From Sipunculus nudus (lineage: Eukaryota > Annelida > Sipuncula > Golfingiida > Sipunculidae): a stretch of DNA of 64,000 bases. Positions within the stretch are counted from its first letter, which is position 1. Every line of letters begins with the position of its first letter. The DNA is taken from assembly GCA_026874595.1 (NCBI GenBank), contig CM049306.1, positions 34,614,019 to 34,678,018 of the forward strand, given 5' to 3'. A program made the position numbers and the translations under genes. The notes under the pieces are model-generated. The model was given only the letters and a program-made list of their open reading frames with translations. It had not been told where the DNA came from and made no database searches. This document shows, piece by piece, positions 36,035 through 47,108 of this stretch.

Positions 36035-37655
36035 TATAGTGTATACGATTGTGTAATTCTGTCGATTTTCCATATAGATTATTGCAAACATAGTTTTAAT
36101 ATAACCTTGGATCATTATGTAACTGAAAATCGATGTTTGTATTTTTTTCTTCTGCCATTTTGGATAAATGGCGGCCACATTAAACCCAGTGTTATATATC
36201 ACTCAAAATTAGTCATTTTAGGCAGGGGTCAGTCAAGACCAATATGATTATCCTCAAAAGAAAGCTTTTTTTTTGGGTTTATTTTTGGTATTTTTTTCCT
36301 TTAGAATCAATTTCTGCTATCAAAAAGGTTGTACTCTGCATATTGAATTAGATAATTTGCATAACTTTGCATTTTTGAATAAATTAGTGGAATTAATTAT
36401 ATAATAATTAAATTTTATTGATTAATTGCCTTTTATAGAAAGAATAAAGTATTTCGGGTACAAAATATTCATATTTGATTCGATATAACTAACGTAAGTC
36501 TCTACAAAATCTTATATTTTTTTAAATAAAATGTAACAAAAATTATGCAAATTAGTAAACTTATAAAGATTAAAGGTAGTGGTCTTTTCATTAGAACATC
36601 ATACTGTGAATGGTTGCTTTACAATTCACATATTAAGTGTAATAATGTGATAACTGATTTTAATTTTAAAGCTAATTTACATATTTGTGTCACTTATTAA
36701 CTAATTCACATATTTGAACATTTGCATGCATATTTCCAATGGAAATAGCGATACTGATTGAATTTTTAACTGAATGTAATTTATAAACATACATTAATAT
36801 ACGATTTAATAATAGCATATTAATTTATTCATTGGAAAATTAAAAGGGGAAGACCAATTACCCAAGTTAGTAGACAAGCCATTCAATCACACTTAATACT
36901 AGTATATGCTTCTAAACAACATTCAAATAAAAAAAATCAAATTAGCATCGCTATTCCCTTTGGAAATACAAATGCAAATGTAATTGTATATGCAAATAAG
37001 TAAATGAATGACGCAAATATGTAAATTTAGCTTTAAAATTAAAAACAACATATTTTACTGTATATAAGTGAATTATTACGCAACTGCTTGTGTCATGATG
37101 TTCATATAAAAAGATGCTACTATAATCTCGATAATATGTCTAATTTGAATAATTTACCCGCATTTTATTAATTAAAAAAGAATAAAGATTTATATAGACA
37201 TACGTTATACCTCAACAAATTTGAATATTTTGTATCCGATACTTAACTCTTTTTTTATAAAAAGCCAATTTATTATTAATATATTTATTCATTATATAAC
37301 TAATTGCACTTATTCATTTAAAATATGCAAATTTATGAAATTATCTTATTAAATATGTACAGTACAACACTTCTGGTAGCAGAAATTGATTCTACAGGAA
37401 AAATTACCCCAGAAACAGCCAAAAAAAGTTTTCTATTGAGGATTTTTCAATAGTTCTTGCCTAACGCTTGTCTAAAATGACTCTTTTTGAGTAATATATA
37501 ACCCTGGTTTTAATAAAGCCGCCATTTATCCAAGATGGCGGAAGAGAAAATGCAAACATCGATTTTAGTTACGATTTTATTTCAAAATGAAAACAGTATG
37601 TTTGCAAAAATCGATATGAAAATTCTACAGAAGCCAAAATTTAGACGTAACCGTA
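36035..37655. mobile_element. foldback element: 1.6-kb imperfect palindrome
   Basis: The left arm (about 36040-36790) and right arm (about 36905-37645) are inverted copies meeting at a ~115-bp centre near 36846. Matched landmarks are AAAATCGATGTTTG near 36126 with CAAACATCGATTTT near 37555, CATTTTGGATAAATGGCGGC with its complement near 37530, TACAAAATATTCA in both arms, and GGAAATAGCGAT near 36742 with ATCGCTATTCC near 36948. Arm identity is roughly 75-85% by eye and decays outward. No transposase. Long-arm MITE or Foldback type; target duplication not determined. Confidence 0.8.
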
Positions 37656-38015
37656 TACCATATCAAGGAAATTAAGGAAAGAGCCTTCTTTTTACATTGC
37701 GCATGCGCATGCTTACCACATATCACTTACTGTGGTATGTTCTTGTCGCAAAAATAGGTCATGTTCATTTAAATCCAAAATATAATACATCTACCACATT
37801 TTATGCCTATGTCACTGGTGTATATTAAGACGCTGCAGTGCAACATAATGAATTGGCTACTCTACCCACAAATCCTTTTTGACCAAAGTGATAATCTTGT
37901 GAGTTCGATCCTGCGCAGAGTAGAGGACATGCTATATTATGTTGTGATTTTCTAACAATTTTGGGGAAGAAATCATTATGTCAAATTAAATCCAACGAAA
38001 CAAAATTAAAGAGTA
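37656..38015. other. intergenic, weak tRNA-like trace
   Basis: At about 37859-37925, CTACTCT and AGAGTAG could pair as a 7-bp acceptor stem around a B-box-like GAGTTCGATCCTG, but the T-stem and anticodon arm do not fold. At most a decayed tRNA-derived fragment. Confidence 0.3.
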
Positions 38016-38017
38016 TA

Positions 38018-38999
38018 CACTCAAAAAACAGATTGGTTAAATATGTTAAGCCAGTTTTGGTTGTTTTAACCAAGATATAGTTTATCTTAACCTATGCATT
38101 GTTAAAGTACTAACCAAACCAGTTGGTTGTTTTAACCAATAAAAGTTGGTCAAAACAACCAACTGGTTGTTTAAAATACTTAACAGAATAAAAATACTGT
38201 ATTTAGGTTTAACCAATATATTGGTCAATGATAACCAAAATATTGGTTACTTTAGCACACAAATATGACCAATTTGGTTGGTTGAGATGATACTGGTTGA
38301 TTTAACCAATCAATTGGTAATTCCAGCCAACTTGTAACCAAACTCATTGGTCATTTTGACCAATTTTTAATTGGTCGACCGTTTGGTTGCATATATTTAA
38401 CCAGTTTTCTTGGTTGATTAAACATTTGTTGATTTTATCAACATATTGGTTATATTCCCAACTGATTGGTCAAGCACTGACCAAACCGATTGATCAGTTT
38501 TAACACCAGACACAAAAGTTCCCCGAAATCAGATACAAGAGATGCAAGCTACACTGGCTGAGGGGCAAAACGTCTGACTTGTATGCGAGCGGTCATATGT
38601 TCGATTCCAAGACCGGGCGGAATTAGTGTTTCCTCTAGAAACCCACACCAAAGCAACCCGAAACTGAAGGATAACTAACAAGAAGACTTCCAATCAATCT
38701 GAAGAATAAAACAACTGAGAAAGGGGAAAAAGTAGCAGTGCACACATGAATGTGTCCACAAGTCTGATCAATAACCAAATCATTTTGGTCAAACGGACCA
38801 ATTTTGTTGGTTTAAATGATCAGCTCTGTTGGTTGCTCTGACCAATATATAGGTTGATTTGACCAATAGCTGTTGTTTGATTACGACCAAAATAAATTGG
38901 TTGTTTGATACAATAAATTGTTTGGACATATTTTGACCAATTAAATTGGTTGGATTTAACCAATTATTTGGATGATTCAACCAATCTGTTTTTTTGGTG
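38018..38999. mobile_element. MITE made of reiterated TTGGTT/AACCAA words
   Basis: The termini CACTCAAAAAACAGATTGGT and, reverse-complemented from the right, CACCAAAAAAACAGATTGGT form TIRs of about 20 bp flanked by TA on both sides (38016-38017 and 39000-39001), as for Tc1/mariner-type insertion. Inside, TTGGTT or AACCAA occurs dozens of times in both orientations, often as AACCAA-n-TTGGT pairs. A ~240-bp unrelated insert with a tRNA-like head splits it at about 38520-38760. Confidence 0.75.
38520..38760 (+). mobile_element. tRNA-like insert (possible SINE) inside the TTGGTT MITE
   Basis: ACACTGGCTGAGGGGC resembles an A-box region and TATGTTCGATTCCAAG a B-box, about 40 bases apart, with CTGACTTGTATGC between as an anticodon-arm relic. 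The downstream 150 bp shares nothing with the TTGGTT repeat. It is probably a SINE from a family other than copies A-C; it does not fold as a functional tRNA. Confidence 0.45.
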
Positions 39000-39138
39000 T
39001 ATGATGGCTTCAACTCTCAACATTTCGTACCAAGTTTCTACCAACACATACACTTAAATTTTGGCGGATGTACATGCCTTAATATGACAGGATGAATCCC
39101 CGATTGCGTCTGAAATTGCAAGACCTTTTGGTCTAAAA

Positions 39139-39141
<3 letters not shown>

Positions 39142-39218
<77 letters not shown>
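39142..39218. repeat. (TA)n microsatellite
   Basis: About 38 TA units. Confidence 0.98.
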
Positions 39219-39220
<2 letters not shown>

Positions 39221-39433
39221 CTGCATCTTGGCGGTCAATTTGTGTTTCATTGCGTGTAGACAGTAGGCACTAGTTGGTCCAAGCAGGTGTTGGCTTCAAC
39301 CTGACCTGTCTGTTTACACATAAAACATTACTCAGCAGCAAGGAAGCCAGCAGTGACGTAGTCGAGACCAGTTAAACCTTGAAGGAGATCATGAGATCAA
39401 AGGTCGGGACCACGACATGAAATGAGATCCGAA

Positions 39434-39572
39434 CAGTGATGTTCCAAGTCTGGACTCGAGTCTACTTTTAAGGGACTCGGACTTGGACTCATGGGCCCTA
39501 GACTGTAACTTGTACTCGGATTAGGCGGTAAGGACTCGAGAAATCAGGTGGAGTCCATCTCGAGTCCAACAG
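39434..39572. mobile_element. GAGTC-rich transposon end
   Basis: Starts CAGTGATGTTCCAAGTCTGG and contains repeated GACTCGAGTC, GGACTCGGACTTGGACTC and CTCGAGTCC. Its reverse complement matches the right end of the element at 7187-7630. This style of terminus is common in hAT elements. The opposite end was not located. Confidence 0.5.
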
Positions 39573-40206
39573 AAAAAAATCCTCTGTTACATGATCAAAT
39601 TCCCAATAGGGAAGTCCATTAAACCGCGTTTTGCGTTCCTCATTCCGCATACAAGGCCAAAAAAACGATTTACGATAATATAACTAGATCGATAAAACAT
39701 CCGCTCCTCATATCCCATTTGTAACTTTTGTATGTTGTATAAACGACACACCGCCCTCCATCTAAACAGTTATATTTTTCCAACAGACAAATTTCACCAA
39801 AAGCTTATTGCACAAACAGCGGGTTACATGATTACAAAATAACAAAGACATCTTCATTCTTTAAACTAAAGCAGAGGTCTCATAAACGCCGATTCAGCTT
39901 TTATTATTGCGGTGATATGGTACTTCCTTTAGATGTAGGTACTTTCAATTACTATAATACCGTTTTTGCAGCTGAGCGCCGTCTGTTGTTTATCCAGTAA
40001 AACTTTAAATACCCAGAGAGAGATTCAATCGAGACATTTTCTATCCACATAAAATAGAATAGATGACACAAACGTGGTAAACCGTTTATACTACAGCTGC
40101 CTGAAATAGGATTCAGACTACTCTGAGATGTAAATAAGAAATAGAATATTCTTTAGAAATACATTGCGCTGCTAAGCAACAGAAAAATTATTTTATTATC
40201 TTTATA
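39573..40206. other. intergenic, nothing recognised
   Basis: No open frame over 60 codons and no recognised repeat. Confidence 0.5.
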
Positions 40207-40436
40207 GTCCCAGTTCCTGTTGCTCAGGGGTAAAGCCGGGAATTTAAGAGTTCGAGTATTGACAGAACTTATGGCCCAGCAATGGGGATGATTAAACATT
40301 TAAGACCCGCAGGTGCGGTACACCTGACCTGGTTGACGTCCTATTACGCAGTAGGAAATTGTATTGGAAATCTGCAGATGTACATACTTAATTAAGCCAA
40401 CATTTTGAGTTAGTTACTTCCACCAAACATTTTATA
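40207..40436 (+). mobile_element. tRNA-derived SINE, copy C (short)
   Basis: The head has TGTTGCTCAGGGGTAAAGCC (A-box region) and AAGAGTTCGAGTATTGAC (B-box region), the clearest Pol III promoter of the three copies. The segment GGCCCAGCAATGGGGATGAT matches copy B. The tail (CAGATGTACATACTTAATTA, GTTAGTTACTTCCACC) is a decayed form of the common tail. The central domain of copies A and B is missing, so it is either a subfamily or a deletion product. Confidence 0.7.
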
Positions 40437-41216
40437 TTAAAAAATATAATGCTATTTCAGAGGTCCGAACAAACAAACTGAAATCAAACCCTGATATACA
40501 GTATATGTTCTTTAACACTGTAGAACAGTTATTATACCTCTTATCTCTATTTAGTTCTTCAGTCCTCCTGAAGTCAAAGATTAAGTTAATGATCATATTC
40601 AGCTCCTAGATTCGTGAAAATATTTAATCTTTGTATGAACTGAAGTAATAATAACAAGCGAAAAAACAGACAGTGTAAAAAATTAACTTTTTCATGTCAT
40701 TTCAGAAGTTTTTTTTCTGTATAAAGGAGTAAGTGGACTCCTAGTTCCATCGCAGTCTCGGGCGTCTAAACTCAATTCCAGCCCGAGAAAATACGCTAGG
40801 ATGAAGGTGAAATTTCGACACACACGTATAATTCAACTCTGGCGGGTTTGCTCGATCCTTCTCCATCCGGAGAGTACACAAAATTCTATGATATGACGTA
40901 ACTTTTAATAAAATATCTTTTTTTTTATCAAAATATCAATTTAAAGCACAAATATGAAACTAAACCTCGTTTGGAATTTCTAAGACTTAAGTTCCTACCA
41001 AGCAGAGAACGTTAACTTTGACTCGTAGGACCCTGTTACGTGCATATCATAATATATAAACTAACATCTCATGAAGCTTAAAACTTTGCATGATGTATTT
41101 TTTACAGATATCTGTTTTGGCAGGCGATAATACTTTAAGAAAAACCGAACGATGCTTGGTCTTTCCGTCAGGAATTCTAGCAGGCATAAGACTTCTTCCT
41201 ACTATGGGCAGCAGCC
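40437..41216. other. intergenic, nothing recognised
   Basis: A perfect 8-bp inverted repeat TCTCGGGC...GCCCGAGA lies near 40753-40786. Otherwise featureless. Confidence 0.45.
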
Positions 41217-41343
41217 GTTACCTAGCAACAGTAACTATGTCCGATGGCTTCGTCTTCACTGCAGGCTAAGGAGTGATATAAAAAGCTAGCGACCACTATC
41301 AGGCGACATCGCTTTGAACAAGAAATCCCTCACGATAACATAG
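41217..41343 (+). promoter_or_regulatory. candidate promoter: X-box, TATA box, first-exon donor
   Basis: GTTACC-T-AGCAAC (41217-41229) is a perfect two-half-site RFX X-box, the element that drives ciliary genes in animals. About 48 bp downstream is TATAAAAAG (41277-41285). A start near 41310 would give a short leader ending CATAG|GTAATA (donor GT at 41344-41345). No ATG-initiated exon is obvious downstream within the next kilobase. The region 41400-41560 is GC-richer than its surroundings. The arrangement is seen in the sequence; promoter function is inference. Confidence 0.3.
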
Positions 41344-41862
41344 GTAATACGTTTACTCAACCACGTTTCCGCCGAATGAGACATAAAACGGCCAGTTTGC
41401 TGCCGATCTTATTAGGATGCATCTGTATTTAGAAGCTTTGAAAGGAAGAGGCAGCTTGTCCTTCAAGTTGAGGAGACGTGGTGATGGCGCCGGCGTGTCG
41501 TCGTGCCGACTTTCATGCCCACGTTAATGAGACATGCCTGCGTAGCGCTTGTTTTGGTTGGAGTTGAAATATTTTAACGTTTCCATTCCAAATAATGTCA
41601 AGGCAATTAATTGATGCTTTTAGTAATGGAATCACATTTATCCTTTCTGTTATCCTCAAGAATCAAAATTGGCTTCTTTTGTCCAGACTAACATGATACC
41701 AGCCTGTCAGGAATGTTATAAAAATAATTACGTCTTCATTCATTCCTGTTTGTTCGCTGTGTTGATTGGCTATTTAGCAGGACTACTGGTTCTATTTCCA
41801 CGAAATATTTTTGGTCGAGGTGGGGAGAGTTGGACATGAGCCAGGGAAAATCCATTTAGCAT

Positions 41863-42246
41863 TAGGGGTGAACAATATAATCGATATATCGGTATATAGG
41901 AATACGTTGATTCGCATATTGTGTATCACGTTTCAGTTTTCAAATATTCATATTTTTCGATATTTTCTTAAAGGTGCCTAAAATTTAATAAAACTAATTT
42001 ATTGTAGTAAAAAAATGTGACTGTGATATCTAAACTGGATTACATTAATGACAGGATGAAAGTGGAAGCCACTACCGTGTCATTAGACGTTTAGTAGGCA
42101 ATGTTCAAGTTTGAATGATAGACTAAAGATCACAGGTACATTCAGGAAATCGGATGATGACTTGTTGGTATACGATAAATATTTAAACATATGCCGATCG
42201 CCTTATCACGATATACTGATATATCAATAATATCACGCACCCCTAA
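41863..42246. mobile_element. hAT-like MITE with CGATA-rich ends, copy 2
   Basis: TTAGGGGTGAACAATATAAT at the left and, reverse-complemented, TTAGGGGTGCGTGATATTAT at the right form TIRs of about 36 bp with a shared GATATATC core. Internal words match the element at 23434-24124 (TCGATAT..TTAAAG..GCCTAAAA; ATTAATGACAGG). Length 384 bp. The flanking 8-mers are not identical, so the target duplication has decayed or the ends are misplaced by a few bases. Confidence 0.65.
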
Positions 42247-42327
42247 TATTTATGGTAATTGTGGTATATATGCCTGCCAAAGACAAACCCCTGCTTGACT
42301 TCATTAAATAAATTCATATATATATAT

Positions 42328-42425
42328 CGTAAAACCTCGGAATGACGACATCAAACGGGACCAAGGATACTAGTCGCATTTCCGAGGTGGTCGCCTTAGT
42401 GAGGTTTGACTAGTCTGGCCGTACA
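42328..42425. mobile_element. TE end related to 49600-49702
   Basis: GTAAAACCTCGGAATGACGA, then GGGACC, then GCATTTCCGAGGTGGTCG and GAGGTTTGAC. The block folds on itself because AAACCTC pairs with GAGGTTT. The same succession, in reverse orientation, occurs at 49600-49702. Ends of the form CAGTAAAACCTCG are common in DNA transposons. Confidence 0.45.
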
Positions 42426-44555
42426 TTGTGAACTTTAAGTGCTGTGTGTATAATTATAATATAAATATATATTAATTACTGATTATGGTTTCCACTTCAA
42501 TCTAAATAATAAGACAGAAAATTTCTATAAACGAGATAAATTTTTGATTATTTTATTTATAAATACTGAAAATTATGAGAAAAAGTCAAACTTAGTATAT
42601 AAAAAAAGTAAAAAAATTCATTTCCGAGCACATCTCAACCACAAATTTTATTATTAACAATATTACAATGTGTACAAAGAATGCTTGTACCATATTTATA
42701 CTTCATATATTATAAACATTAAGCGTAGATCATACCGATTCATTCTATATGGCCCTGATTAATATATATATATATATATATATATACATATTAAATGAAA
42801 TCATCCAGATGTATATGTGTACTGATGCAGCTCAGAACTTTTTAATTTTAGTCACTTCTTGTTAGTGTAATAGGTGTACTTGTATCCGATTACCACTGGT
42901 CAAGATTTACCAGTCTCACTTTAAACAGCGCTTCGTTATTAGAAAAGATCATAGCAATAACTTTTCGTGATGGAATCAATTACATTTACCATTATACCTC
43001 TGCATTTCTCTGACCCGTTTGATGAAAACCATATGTTCTTTAGCAAAGAGCCACCTTTGTAAAATATTGGTTGGCCGATTGCAGGGTTATGTAGATAAGA
43101 AATGACCTTAAGTGTAACAAAATGTCATCAGTTTCCTTAATATCATGGCCATTGATTATAGAATCAAATAAGTAGTCAGAAGTATTAATATCCAAATAAT
43201 TGGCCATTAAGAAGACGGAATCCAAAAACGAGAGAAATTCAATATAATAATCTCTATCATCTCCTCGTTAATGACAGTATATCATGTATCAAACTGTCTA
43301 GTGCAAGAGGGAACCAGGTTTTGACCTTTAAGATGAATCATACCGTCTAATGTACACAATACTTGTTTGTCTACCAGTGTTTATGATATGTCCTTGAAGT
43401 TATTTCTCGATATTGTTAGTGTTTCGTTAAAAGTTGCGTACACAGGGGTTACCGCAGAGGTCCACGGGCTCACCCCGACTTTGAATGTAAAATTAAGAAT
43501 CCACTTAACAGACGCCAGGAACGTTTCTATTGGAAAATAATTTTAAGAACATGAAAATATCAGTCAAGCTTCGTTTCTGTAAGCTTTTATCTGCAGCATT
43601 TTATCAAAGAAATATATCCTGTTATGTTTTAATCAGACGTCTGGTAACAAAGAAAATTGAAATAAGGGATCATGCATCCGAAATTGACATCTTTAACCGT
43701 TTGTCGAACTTTCATTATGATGTGACACCTTTTTTTGTATGAATTAGTAAGAAGTATTCCGATTCAAATAAGTGGCTACTTTTGAGTCTGAATCCGAAAA
43801 GCGGGGGAAATTCTACATAATAATATGTAGGGGCCTACCCTCTCCACGTTAATAAAAATATACAAAAAGCTGCTTCTTGTATCTTCATATCTAAAAAAAT
43901 GTTTGGTTTCAATCTCGATTTTCTCACAAAAAGAATTTTATACACACACTCACAAATTTATATTGCCTGTAGCCCACCTCCCCTCCCCCTCTACACCCCC
44001 ACCGTCTTTAAACAATGTCAACGCCCTGGGAACTCAAATGAGTTTTAGATGCCGTTTATATAAAGCTGCCCTTTTTAATATCATTCATTTCAATCGATAT
44101 TCATTTAAAATTATTCATTCTGGGGAACATTAAACTTCAAGGACAAAAGAGACATTTTGGCTTCTAGAAATAAGGTTAAAACATAAGGCGCCTCCTACAG
44201 CTTACATATACATACCACCTTGCATATACATCTTCAACAATTCTAAAAACTGTTAGATCACGTATCAAAGAAAGCACATGCCTATAAGATATATATAAGC
44301 GGATATTTCACATATATTCACAGGTTTATCAATATATAAAACATGTTTCACGGACAAATACCTTCTGTTGGTCACTGCAGAATCAGATGATCATGGACTA
44401 AACGTTTCCTGTTTTTTTTTTTTTTTTTTGGGGGGGGGGGGGGACCGCATATCGTGGGGTATTTGAATTCTCGGAATGAGAATGAAAATTTTAGCAATTC
44501 ATGGGGTATAAATATCATCAATTACGCAATGAAATAATAACACATTCATGTAATA
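42426..44555. other. intergenic with (TA)n and T/G homopolymers
   Basis: (TA)12 at 42762-42786, and T18 followed by G14 at 44412-44443. Frames of up to 76 codons without motifs. Confidence 0.5.
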
Positions 44556-44698
44556 CACCTGAGGCCCGACTGAGCTGTTGAAGCACTTTTCACACACTCA
44601 CGGATAGCAACGAGGATCATCCAGGTCATCGTTACGGGATCATCCGTGTTATCTCCGGCATCACCGTGTAAACATCTGGAAGGCATCCGGTGTGATCT

Positions 44699-45045
44699 TT
44701 GGTGCATCGGCTGGTTCGGAAAAAAAAAATTAAACATGCACAATGTTTCGTCCCGGAATACACGGATGAAAACAGTCAGTATTCCTCGGCCGAATCCGTT
44801 GGCTTAAAGCCTCGGATGTATGTATGGCCCAATGATACTCCACCAATTTTGGAGAAGTTCGCCGGAAATCCACCGTTACCATATCTACTAACTCGTTCAA
44901 CAAAAGATCACAGCTCCCACAAAAAGTATATTGATTTGCGTAGGCCTAATTGTTATCTGAGATGCATGCATGTTACAGCTCAGATTTACGTATACAATTA
45001 CTGGCAATATTCGGAAGAAGTTCCGCATGTTTTATCAATGGCTCG
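44699..45045 (+). pseudogene. open frame interrupted by transposon, left part
   Basis: About 116 codons open in a GC-richer block; the nominal TTG start is not a credible initiator. Peptide stretches such as PEYTDENSQYSSAESVGLKP and YVWPNDTPPILEKFAGNPPL look protein-like but match no family. The transposon at 45046 cuts the frame within the codon after ATG GCT. If only one copy of the GCTCG target is counted, the frame continues without a stop for about 61 more codons in the right flank (46929-47108). The minus strand of the right flank is also open, so this may be chance. Confidence 0.25.
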
Positions 45046-46471
45046 TGTTAAGACCCATTTTGTAATAACCGGCCCATATTGTAATAACGGCCAATACTGA
45101 AATTAAAAAACGGCCCATTATTGTAATAATTGTCAATTATGTAATTAAAACGGCCCATTTTGTAATAACACATATTTTAAGCACAAGAATGAATCCCAAA
45201 TCTAACAGGCGATATGTCTTTGAGAATACCTTCTCAAATGACAGCCATTTGGGATTCTCAGTAGTATAACAGATGCAGTCATAATGGAAATCCAGTGCTT
45301 TTCATATCTGTATGTTCACGTAAACATTCGCGTCACAAGAAGTCAACATATATGTTAATTTGAAATGAATTTTATCATCATCTTCTAAACTTCATTTTTT
45401 ACAACATTGGCCTTTTAGCTTTTTTTAACCCCCACCATGCCCATTACAGCAAAGTTAACGTAAAGCTGTTACAAAATATCAAGGACACATATTGTAATAA
45501 CCGTCCCATTTTGTAATAACGGCTAATATTGTAATAAAAGGACCCATACTGTTATATTTTCAAAGTGCCAAAATTCTAATTAAACTGGCCGATATTGTTT
45601 TGTATTAAGCTAAGAACAGTTTTAGCGCATCTGAATGTGACTTGTTCTCCGAGCTACTGAACAAAGACAGATATATGCATCTGAAGATTTTTCTTGTCAA
45701 ACGGATGGATTGCTAGTTAATTTGGTATGCTTAATTATATTTAAGAACGTTAACTTCTTCATTTTCTGCATTTTTACACATTTCTACTTTTTTAAGAACG
45801 ACATATAAGAGTTCTTCCAAATTTAATTTATTAAGCCTCCTTCCGTAGGTACGGGATGCCTCTATAGGGGTTGATGAGTTACTAAATCAATATTTGGGGC
45901 TCAATATTTTTTTTAACTTTCTTAGGTCCTCCGAGAGCAAAACCACTGATTAAATTTGTTTCCTTTCTTCTCCCCTTGTGTGCGAGAGCTGGAAAAGGAC
46001 TGTTTTTTTTTTCAAAAAGTGACTGTCGCCCACAATATTAGACACGGGAGACAGATTTGCACCTGCTTTCCCTTGAACTTATCGATAAGCTCGTGCACTA
46101 TATCCGATCAACTGTTATCGCTCGGTTCTGCCCCAGTAGGAGCTAGCTCTTCAAAACGGCTGATTATCCAAAACTTTACTTGGGTCAGAGTAATATTGAC
46201 AGATAAAGATTTGCAACTGGTGTTTATTTTTGGCCTTAACCTTATTTGCAAGCTATACATAAAGCCAATCCGAGCTATTCTTATTCATATAGGGCCTGGC
46301 GCGGGAACAGCATTTTGTTTGGGGACGGGTTGCAAAATATATGACATGGTTGGAGGATGTGTTGTATATATAAATATATATAAGTGTGTGTGTATGAATA
46401 ACCATGCTGGTTCATGGTTTTTAGATGGAATAGATGGAAAGGGTATACACAGAAAAAGCGGTTCACTGCCG

Positions 46472-46535
<64 letters not shown>

Positions 46536-46923
46536 TTTTAAAAATTATCCTGTTTAAATACTTGACCATCCTATGAAATCACGGATTCAGCTTTGTGACC
46601 GGCATTTTGGCTCATTTAACCAGACAGTAATTATGTAAATCCACAGGCTTTTCATACTTGTATATTCACTTACACATACGTGTCACGAGAAGTCAATATT
46701 AGAACTGTCTCAGTGTCTAAGTTAATTTGCATTAAATATAAATTATTACATTATTGGCCGTTTAACCAACTTGCGATTTTATTACAATATCGGCAAGGTA
46801 TGGTTATTATAATATGGGCAAATTTTTATTACAATATTGGCTGTTATTACAATATAGGTCGTTTTATTACAATATGGGCCGTTATTACAATATGGGCTGG
46901 TTATTACAATATGGGTCGTAACA
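45046..46923. mobile_element. 1.88-kb DNA transposon with tandem-repeat TIRs
   Basis: The termini TGTTAAGACCC and, reverse-complemented, TGTTACGACCC are flanked by a perfect 5-bp duplication GCTCG (45041-45045 and 46924-46928). Each end is a run of ~18-bp units of the form CCCATATTGTAATAACGG, at 45050-45180 and 45490-45560 on the left and inverted at 46760-46920 on the right. Internally a ~75-bp segment (TCCAGTGCTTTTCATATCTG at 45292) recurs as a diverged direct copy near 46640. A (TA)n tract lies at 46474-46532. TGTNR ends recall Ginger elements, which usually have 4-bp duplications; the assignment is tentative. The 206-codon frame at 45956-46576 ends in the TA tract and has no transposase motif. 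Confidence 0.8.
46474..46532. repeat. (TA)n microsatellite inside the transposon
   Basis: About 29 TA units. Confidence 0.97.
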
Positions 46924-46928
46924 GCTCG

Positions 46929-47108
46929 CTTTTATGCACGCAACCTAGTCGGCAGTGATGGGAATAGGTGTTCTTACATTCCCTTCGCGAGGATAACGCA
47001 TATGAGATTACATGGGCATCGTCTTTTAAGCCAATCAAAAGCTGTGCCACGGTTACCGTGTTTACGAGCATTGAAACTCGTTTACCGAAACTACCGGTTT
47101 GCGCGATA
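46929..47108 (+). pseudogene. open frame interrupted by transposon, right part
   Basis: Continuation of the frame that ends at 45045, in phase after removing the element and one GCTCG. It runs about 60 codons (for example RNLVGSDGNRCSYIP, then YRNYRFAR) to TAG at 47106-47108. The block includes GCCAATCA (CCAAT-box-like, about 47029), so it could instead be a promoter region read by chance. Confidence 0.22.

Noticed and set aside
37859-37925. tRNA gene with 7-bp acceptor stem CTACTCT/AGAGTAG
   Set aside because: The T-stem does not pair around TTCGATC and no anticodon arm forms. Called at most a tRNA-like trace.
38546-38620. Functional tRNA gene
   Set aside because: A- and B-box-like words are present, but the acceptor, D and T stems do not pair. 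Better explained as a SINE head.
45956-46576. 206-codon frame as the transposase of the 1.88-kb element
   Set aside because: The last part is (TA)n translation and the rest has no DDE or zinc-binding pattern. The element looks non-autonomous.
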